A stretch of DNA of 64,000 nucleotides, taken from positions 1 through 64,000 of the forward strand of contig DASSEW010000022.1 in NCBI GenBank assembly GCA_035695065.1. Reading direction: 5' to 3'. This document shows positions 59,501 through 64,000 of the stretch, piece after piece; positions within the stretch are counted from its first letter, which is position 1, and each line of letters opens with the position of its first letter. The position numbers and the translations under genes were made by a program. The notes beneath the pieces were generated by a model. It did no database searches and had not been told where the DNA came from. It was given only the letters and a program-made list of their open reading frames with translations. The stretch is from 66-474 sp035695065 (GTDB lineage: Bacteria; Pseudomonadota; Gammaproteobacteria; Xanthomonadales; Rhodanobacteraceae).

Positions 59501-59948
59501 GCATCTCGACCATGCCGCTGTGCGCAAGCTGCGTACCAACCAACCACTGACGCCAAACGACCTGAAGGACTTGGAACGGCTACTCGTCGAAGGTGGCGTC
59601 GGTAACGCAGAGGACATCCAGCGTGCCGCCGCCGATGCGCAGGGTCTCGGTCTGCTAGTGCGCTACCTCGTCGGAATGGATCGCACTGCGGCAAAGGAAG
59701 CACTCGGCAACTTTGCGAACGGAAAGACGCTGACGGCGAGCCAGATCGAGTTTGTCAGCCTGATCGTGGATCACTTGGCCGAGCACGGTGTGGTGGACCC
59801 GGCGACCCTCTACGAATCGCCCTTCACCGATGTCACCCCGCGTGGGCCGGACGGCCTTTTCGCTCCGGTGGAACTGGATGAGTTGATGCGGAGTCTTGAA
59901 ATGGTGCGGGCTTCCGCCATGGCAACCGCATTCGCCCAGGACACTTGA
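56523..59948 (+). CDS. hsdR: Type I restriction endonuclease subunit R
   Basis: 1141 aa with a GTG start at 56523. Domain order: N-terminal DUF4145-like helical domain (residues about 10-120), coiled coil (about 150-195, QTAEQLQALQQQLHAKDE), nuclease domain with VDYVLWGDDGKPLGLVEAKRT (D and E-x-K near 260), superfamily 2 translocase with VMATGAGKTRT (about 377), VIDEAHRS (about 473), GLTATPKDE and QMLGRGTRL, and a C-terminal EcoEI_R-type domain. It cuts unmethylated foreign DNA after translocation, together with the methylase-specificity protein at 52526. The ATPase and the unknown gene separate the two. Confidence 0.94.
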   Translation: MSQFAFLQREWPAVCGAASKAEAAVRADPRAACFYARRALELAVDWAYKHDPALRLPYQDNLSALIHEPTFKQTSGEAVFNKARVIVTLGNRAVHSHRQVPEADAVAAVRELFHVCYWLARTYGRGERPDPGLSFNAAKLPHPARVAAQTAEQLQALQQQLHAKDESLAVLLADKSALNEELQRLRAEVAAAKKTAAAQPDDHDYSETQTRDYFIDLLLKEAGWPLDQARDREFPVTGMPNNTGEGFVDYVLWGDDGKPLGLVEAKRTRRDSRVGQHQAKLYADCLEAQFGQRPVIFYSNGYEHWIWDDTSYPPRRVQGFYKKDELELLIQRRTTRRPPAEAKINADIVERYYQTRAIRRIAESFERDHDRKALLVMATGAGKTRTVIALCDLLMRCNWVKRVLFLADRVALVNQAVNAFKRHLPDASPVNLVTEKYAEGRVFVSTYPTMMGLIDEAADGQRRFGAGHFDLIVIDEAHRSVFQKYGAILDYFDSLLVGLTATPKDEVDRNTYRLFDLEDGVPTDSYSLEDAVRDGFLVPPKAVSVPLKFQREGIKYDELSEEDKDQWDALEWDDDGNVPDRVESAAVNKWLFNKDTVDKVLEHLMTHGIAVAGGDRLGKTIVFAKNQQHADFIAERFNANYPHYKGEFARVITFKTEYAQNLIDAFAVKAPHIAISVDMLDTGIDVPEVVNLVFFKLVRSKTKFWQMLGRGTRLCPDLFAPGEDKEFFYVFDYCQNLEYFSQDIPGTEGAAVASLAKRLFNARLELITALDHGAQGNLAHTLKEAMAGYSGPKTGAEVRQAIAEHLQREVAAMNLDNFMVRPHRRLVEKYATQEAWQSLATDAMAELSHQVAGLPTELDPENEEAKRFDLLSLSLQLALLRGEPGFQRMRDRIKEIAALLEEKDAIPLVREQMPLIQALQTDEWWQDVTVPMLEVMRRRLRGLVQFIDRRQRKIVYTDFEDERGDEAHIELPGFAASIDAAKFRAKAQAFLRQHLDHAAVRKLRTNQPLTPNDLKDLERLLVEGGVGNAEDIQRAAADAQGLGLLVRYLVGMDRTAAKEALGNFANGKTLTASQIEFVSLIVDHLAEHGVVDPATLYESPFTDVTPRGPDGLFAPVELDELMRSLEMVRASAMATAFAQDT

Positions 59949-60330
59949 AGGTAGATAGATCGAGGCGTCAAATCGCGCCCTACCGAGACTCGGATGCGCT
60001 TTCTCCCTCCTCTCTCTGCGCACTCTCGCCACTCGTTACTTGACGGTGGCCAAGGCCCATGGACGGCGAACCTGTACATGTGAATTTCCGCATGGCACAG
60101 CCGCTGTCTCGATCCCACGCCGGCTCAAAAGCGGATCCATGGACGCAGCGAAAACAAACAATCCGCAGAATAGAAACGGCTGCTACTGCCCGAAATCAGC
60201 CATTTCCCTGACACCGCCAAATGGCTAGCGTCCGCTGGGAGGGGCAGCCAGTTGAGCGCCCAGTCCGCTGGAAGCTGGCGCCCGAAGGCGCCAGCTTTGC
60301 TTTGCTGTCGGGAGGTGAGCGACGAAGCTG
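59949..60330. other. Intergenic region between convergent hsdR and LPD7 genes
   Basis: No gene is evident in these 382 bases. AGCCATTT (60198-60205) and AAATGGCT (60219-60226) form an 8-bp inverted repeat, and a strong hairpin lies at 60272-60297. This is the join between the R-M cargo and the transfer genes. Confidence 0.5.
60272..60297 (-). terminator. Strong hairpin downstream of the LPD7 gene
   Basis: AAGCTGGCGCC and GGCGCCAGCTT form a perfect 11-bp stem. On the minus strand the loop is TTCG, an extra-stable tetraloop. It lies 34 bases past the stop of the minus-strand LPD7 gene. There is no T-tract on that side (TTTGCTTTGCT follows on the plus strand), so termination strength is uncertain; it may serve both directions. 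Confidence 0.6.
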
Positions 60331-61047
60331 CTAGCGGGAGCGGTCCTGAACCCTGTCTTCGACTTTCGAGGGACGTACTGCCTTGAGTTCGGTGGCAGGC
60401 AACGCGCGCCCGGTGTGCAAGGCGATCGCGATCGAATCGCGGAAGCGGGAGATGAAACTTTCGGCCGCCTTCTTCGAATCGATCTTGGCTTCGGCGACGG
60501 CTTTCGCCGCGGCGTCTGCGACGAAAGCATCCTTGAGCTTTGGGTATTGCTTGACGGCCGCCTCGCGGTCCTTCTTGGATTCGGCTTGCAGGAACGCCTG
60601 CACCATCGGGTTCTTCTCAGACTCGCGGCGCTCGGCCCGGTGCTGCAGGATCTCGGCATCCTTTGGCGTCGGCTCGTAGCCGCGGACGCCGAGGTTTCGC
60701 GAAGTCGCTTCGACATAGACCGATTGCTGGAACTTCTTTGAGCCGGTTACTTCGATTTCCTTCCAACCACGTGCCTCGGCGATCTCGATCAGGGCGCGTG
60801 TGGTGAAGGTGCTGATCGGGAAGTACGCATGCATGCGATTGCCGCGATCGACGAACTCGATTTGGTCCGGTCGATAGGCTGAGCGAAACGCGTTGCCGTC
60901 CTGGTGATAGTGCGGCTTCAGGTGCTCGGGAATCGTGCGATCGGGGCTACCGGGCTCGCCACCAATGCGACGAATCTCGTTCAAGTCGCGCTTGGTGACG
61001 GTGCGGGCGCCTTCAGGCAACGGCGGTGCTTTTGGTTCGTCGCTCAT
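60331..61047 (-). CDS. LPD7-domain conjugation-associated protein
   Basis: 238 aa, ATG at 61047 with AGGAG upstream. The central part, RMHAYFPISTFTTRALIEIAEARGWKEIEVTGSKKFQQSVYVEATSRNLGVRGYEPT, matches the large-polyvalent-protein domain 7 (LPD7) that occurs in TraI-like and other conjugation proteins. The N-terminus contains DAYRPDQIEFVDRG-like sequence typical of the same group. The C-terminal third is charged and helical. It lies 22 bases after virD4 and is probably in the same operon. Its role in DNA processing is inferred from the domain and context. Confidence 0.8.
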   Translation of the reverse strand: MSDEPKAPPLPEGARTVTKRDLNEIRRIGGEPGSPDRTIPEHLKPHYHQDGNAFRSAYRPDQIEFVDRGNRMHAYFPISTFTTRALIEIAEARGWKEIEVTGSKKFQQSVYVEATSRNLGVRGYEPTPKDAEILQHRAERRESEKNPMVQAFLQAESKKDREAAVKQYPKLKDAFVADAAAKAVAEAKIDSKKAAESFISRFRDSIAIALHTGRALPATELKAVRPSKVEDRVQDRSR

Positions 61048-61069
61048 AGTGAACTCCTTTGAGAGTTGG

Positions 61070-62932
61070 TTAACGCGTCATGGCGGAGAAGAGCTGATCC
61101 GCCGCGGTTTGGGCTTCGACTTCGGAAGATTCCCCGGAGGGAATGGCCACGTCGGACAAGTCGAGGCAAAAATCCGACAAGGGGCGTTCGTAAAGGGTAT
61201 CAAGGTCCGTGGCTTCCACGGGACGGCTTGATGCGGTGTCATCGATCCCGCCGCTGTCTACCAGGGGTACGGGTGCGATCCGGGGTGGCGGCCGCCGACG
61301 ATAGCGCAACGCCGGGTCGCGATGCCAGCGAATCTTGTCGGCCTGGATGGGCTTGCAGCCTTTGACAAGGATCAGGGCTTCCTCCTCGCCGATCTCCTTC
61401 ACTTCCTGCGGCAGTAATAGCGCCCGCGCATGGTCCGATTCACTCATCGAGCGGGTGCCTTTGGAAAACGCCGACGGCCGTGAAGTTGATCTTGCTTGGT
61501 AGGTGTAGGTGCCGAGCTCGCGGCTGATCTCGGTGGCCACGGTCATGTCGGGCGGGGTGTAGCTGATCCGGACCTGGTGGTTCTGGAAAAAGGTGCGTGC
61601 AGCCTCTTCCCCATACAGCTCGCGGATTTGACTGGGGGACTGGAAGATCGGAAGCAACCGCACGCCGTAGCCGCGCAGGAACGCTACCGCCTCGACGATC
61701 AACGGCATTTTGCCCAGCGACCGAAACTCGTCGAGCAGCAGGAGACACTGGTACTTGAGCGCCGGGTTGCGCTCGGGCAGCTCGCGGGTGTTGAGATCGA
61801 CGACTTGCTGGAAGAACAGGTTCAGCAGGGAAGAGAGGCGGAACAGATTGTCCGGGGTGATGCCGATATAGATGCTTGTGCGCCGCCGCCGCAGTGCTTC
61901 CAGATCAAAGTCGTTCGCCGATGTCGCGGCATCAAGGATGGGGTTCAGGAACAGCTCGAAGCGAGAGGTAAACGTCTTGCGGATAGACGTGCGCGTGTTG
62001 TCGGAGGTCCGAACGTAGTCCAGCAGCGCGTGCGTGCAGGAATCGCTGTAAGGCGTTCCCTGCGCTTGTCGTGCTTCGATGATTCCGGTGAACCGCTGGT
62101 CGTCGCCTGCGAAGGATTCGCGTGCGACCTGGCCGAGGGTGGCTTGCTTACCCGGCGTTTCCAGGAGATACAGGACTAGACCGAGGAACAGGGAGCGGCA
62201 CGAGGCTGTCCAGATCGGGTCGGTGCCGGCAATGTCCGGAAAAAGAATGTGGGCGATCTTCTGGATGTCGTCGACCCGCAGCGAGGCGTCTTCGCGGATG
62301 TAGGCGAGGGGATTCCAGCGATGCGTTTGGCGCAGCGGCGATGCAGGGTCGAAGAGGAACACATCATGCCCGTGTGCGGCACGAAACCCGGCCGTGATTT
62401 CCCAGTTCTCCTTCTTGATGTCGAGCACGATGACCGAATGGTTCCAGTTGAGCAGGTTCGGGATCACGACACCGACACCCTTGCCGGAGCCGGTCGGGGC
62501 CGCAAGCATCACGTGCGGATAGCGTTGCAGGCTTGCGGTCAGAAACTTGCTGCCACGACGGCCGACGATGATGCCGTCGCTGGCGTCATCGAGCAGCCCC
62601 GCTTTGCGAATCTCACGCACCTTCGCGAAACGGGCTTGGCCATGCTGGGCCCGTTGGGGCTTGATGAAGAACAGTGCGACCGGGGCCAGCACCACGGCCG
62701 TCGCGGCAGCGCCGCTGATCAAGAGGTCATGCCGCACGCTGGCGAACGAGCGGTAGGCGTGGAAGTAGAGCGGCCAGGTCATGAGGGTAGCCACCGGTTG
62801 GCCGTGGCCGTGGAACGCCAGCCCCAGATAAGCGTGACCGGCCAGCCACAGCCAAACCGGCACGGCGCACAGTGCCAGCAGCACGACGAGGATTGCCCTA
62901 ACCCAGAAGGGTGCGCTTGCGTTGCGGGTCAT
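61070..62932 (-). CDS. virD4: VirD4/TraG-type type IV coupling protein
   Basis: 620 aa. Two N-terminal transmembrane helices (AILVVLLALCAVPVWLWL and LLISGAAATAVVLAPVALFFI) anchor it in the inner membrane. The ATPase domain has Walker A APTGSGKGVGVV (about 145-156) and Walker B LLLLDEFRSLG, with the conserved FDPAS and NPLAYI segments. It links the relaxase-DNA complex to the type IV secretion channel. The virB11 gene overlaps its start by 35 bases. The C-terminal 80 residues are Pro/Glu/Asp-rich and variable. Confidence 0.95.
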   Translation of the reverse strand: MTRNASAPFWVRAILVVLLALCAVPVWLWLAGHAYLGLAFHGHGQPVATLMTWPLYFHAYRSFASVRHDLLISGAAATAVVLAPVALFFIKPQRAQHGQARFAKVREIRKAGLLDDASDGIIVGRRGSKFLTASLQRYPHVMLAAPTGSGKGVGVVIPNLLNWNHSVIVLDIKKENWEITAGFRAAHGHDVFLFDPASPLRQTHRWNPLAYIREDASLRVDDIQKIAHILFPDIAGTDPIWTASCRSLFLGLVLYLLETPGKQATLGQVARESFAGDDQRFTGIIEARQAQGTPYSDSCTHALLDYVRTSDNTRTSIRKTFTSRFELFLNPILDAATSANDFDLEALRRRRTSIYIGITPDNLFRLSSLLNLFFQQVVDLNTRELPERNPALKYQCLLLLDEFRSLGKMPLIVEAVAFLRGYGVRLLPIFQSPSQIRELYGEEAARTFFQNHQVRISYTPPDMTVATEISRELGTYTYQARSTSRPSAFSKGTRSMSESDHARALLLPQEVKEIGEEEALILVKGCKPIQADKIRWHRDPALRYRRRPPPRIAPVPLVDSGGIDDTASSRPVEATDLDTLYERPLSDFCLDLSDVAIPSGESSEVEAQTAADQLFSAMTR

Positions 62933-63950
62933 AGTAGATTCCGGTGACGCGGCGCACCTTGTCGACGATGGAAAACTGGATCACCACATCGACCAGCATG
63001 AACAGCAGTTGCTTGATGTCCTCGCGTGAGAGCTGGGCGCCGCCGACCGATTCCTTGACCAGCAACATGAGCTGCTCGATGGCGAGGCGCGGCGAAGTCG
63101 CATGCACCGAAGTGATTGAGCCGGGGTGTCCGGAGTTGACGTTGCGGATGAAGTAGAAGGCTTCGTCCGAACGCAGCTCGGCGAGCAGGATGCGATCGGG
63201 TTTCATGCGAAGGCACGCTTCCAGCAGCATCTTCGGTGTGGCCTTCGACACACCCTGACCATCCTTGGAATAGAACAGCCGCACATGGTTGGGTTGTTTG
63301 AGGATGTCGAGCTCGGGCGTGTCCTCGATGGTGATCAGCCGTTCTTCGGGAGGGATCAGGTCGACCAGCGTCTTCATGACCGTGGTCTTGCCCGAGCCCG
63401 TCGCCCCGGAAATCACGATGTTCTGCCGGGTGCGTACGGCGAGCTCGAGAAACTCGCGGATGCGATGCGCGGCGAGCAGGGCGCTCAGGCGATCCTCCAG
63501 CGAACGCGCCGGGTCCTCGCCGACCAGCACCTTTTCAAAGGCGCCGGCCTTCTCATAGTCGTGCAGATCAAAGCGCAGTTTTGAGGGTTTGCGGATGGTG
63601 AGGCTGACCGTGCCCGCCTGCACGGCCGGCGGAATGATCGCCTGCACGCGCTCGCCGGTCGGCAGCGCGGCCGAAACCAGCGGTGCGCCCTCATGGATGG
63701 CCTGTTGCGTGGAATTGGCGATCAAGGTGGCGAAGGTGCGCAGGTGCTCATAGGTCAGCTCCGGCATGACATGCACGCGCCAGCCTTCGCGGCCTTCCGT
63801 CCACACCTCTCCTGGCCGATTGATGACGACTTCCGTGACGTCGTGGGCGAGGAGTCCACGCAGCGGCTGCATGAATGTCTCGATCGCCGAGGGTGCCTGC
63901 GCGGACGAGCGTTCGACGATTGGCACTTCAGCGGGTTGCGGTAAGTCCAT
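62898..63950 (-). CDS. virB11: VirB11-type secretion ATPase
   Basis: 350 aa from the ATG at 63950 (MDLPQPAEVP), which has GGGG six bases ahead; ATG 63956 and GTG 63974 are alternatives. Walker A is SGATGSGKTT (about 181-190), then ITIEDTPELD (Asp box), RMKPDRILLAELRSDEAF (Walker B) and GHPGSITSVHAT (His box). It is the hexameric ATPase at the base of type IV secretion systems. It overlaps virD4 at its 3' end and virB10 at its 5' end, which indicates a compact operon. Confidence 0.94.
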   Translation of the reverse strand: MDLPQPAEVPIVERSSAQAPSAIETFMQPLRGLLAHDVTEVVINRPGEVWTEGREGWRVHVMPELTYEHLRTFATLIANSTQQAIHEGAPLVSAALPTGERVQAIIPPAVQAGTVSLTIRKPSKLRFDLHDYEKAGAFEKVLVGEDPARSLEDRLSALLAAHRIREFLELAVRTRQNIVISGATGSGKTTVMKTLVDLIPPEERLITIEDTPELDILKQPNHVRLFYSKDGQGVSKATPKMLLEACLRMKPDRILLAELRSDEAFYFIRNVNSGHPGSITSVHATSPRLAIEQLMLLVKESVGGAQLSREDIKQLLFMLVDVVIQFSIVDKVRRVTGIYYDPQRKRTLLG

Positions 63951-64000
63951 ACACATCCCCGAAGTACAGATCACGTGCGACGAAGATGTTGACGTGTGCC
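63928..64000 (-). CDS. virB10: VirB10-type secretion protein, C-terminal end (partial)
   Basis: The minus-strand frame from the window edge reads AHVNIFVARDLYFGDVYGL and ends at TGA (63930-63928). The NIFVARDL-x-F-x-x-VY pattern is the conserved C-terminus of VirB10/TrbI, the channel protein that spans both membranes. It overlaps the start of virB11 by 23 bases. Only 23 residues are visible, so the assignment rests on this short motif and on the order virB10-virB11-virD4. Confidence 0.75.
   Translation of the reverse strand, partial: AHVNIFVARDLYFGDVYGLTATR

Larger units (their letters stand above)
39803..64000. mobile_element. Integrative mobilizable/conjugative element, left part
   Basis: From just after yicC to the window edge every gene is of mobile or accessory type: P4-like integrase, HicA-like/HTH pair, LexA-like repressor with a ubiquitin-like operon, HNH nuclease, AlpA, ParA, ParB, MobC, relaxase, type I R-M operon, LPD7 protein, VirD4, VirB11 and the VirB10 end. 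Base composition is more mixed than in the host part. The right end, the remaining secretion genes and the second attachment site are outside the window, so size and self-transfer ability are unknown. Confidence 0.9.

Overview
The window is GC-rich DNA from a gammaproteobacterium, most likely of the Xanthomonadales (Rhodanobacteraceae or Xanthomonadaceae). This rests on a large Ser/Asn-rich TonB-dependent receptor, a SAM-I riboswitch ahead of metB-hom, a B12 riboswitch ahead of btuB, a GTP-type PEP carboxykinase, palindromic GTAGGGCGG intergenic repeats and the rph-rdgB-hemW / yicC neighbourhood. Assignment below order level is inference.

Positions 1-39802 look like host chromosome. (i) 1-9197: two 2-oxoglutarate/Fe(II) oxygenases (one cut by the window edge), a TonB-dependent receptor and three different TPR-sulfotransferases, which together look like a tailoring and uptake locus. 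(ii) 9251-11258: ECF sigma factor, anti-sigma-like membrane protein and an exported DUF4097 repeat protein. (iii) 11347-17490: PEP carboxykinase, then a TetR regulator divergent from an alpha/beta hydrolase-fadE operon with a palindromic operator. (iv) 17692-23664: prfC, the riboswitch-controlled metB-hom operon and an APC-family permease, with a repeat element in every intergenic gap. (v) 23754-30322: pepQ and two tandem copies of a DUF1631-PilZ gene pair. (vi) 30426-36145: btuB with its riboswitch, a small CPXCG protein and three tandem JmjC-like cupin_8 paralogues of identical length. (vii) 36168-39802: rph-rdgB-hemW opposite yicC.

From about 39810 to the right edge the window holds one end of an integrative mobilizable or conjugative element. 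It starts with a P4-type tyrosine integrase and its candidate arm sites immediately downstream of yicC. Cargo follows: a HicA-like/HTH gene pair, a LexA/S24-type repressor divergent from a ubiquitin-like conjugation operon (49-aa small ORF, tandem ubiquitin-fold protein, E2-like/E1 fusion, DUF6527 protein) and an HNH endonuclease. The backbone comes next: AlpA, ParA, ParB, a candidate oriT, MobC and a MOBP-like relaxase. A type I restriction-modification operon is inserted after it, with a single-TRD methylase, a DUF4143 ATPase, an unknown protein and HsdR. On the opposite strand lie an LPD7-domain protein, VirD4, VirB11 and the C-terminus of VirB10. The rest of the type IV secretion system lies beyond the window.

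The observation I rate highest is the ubiquitin-like operon. Its predicted promoter is covered by a palindrome that also overlaps the start codon of the divergent self-cleaving repressor, so the sequence suggests a damage- or phage-inducible ubiquitin-like defence module carried on a mobile element, together with a small conserved-looking ORF too short for usual gene calling.
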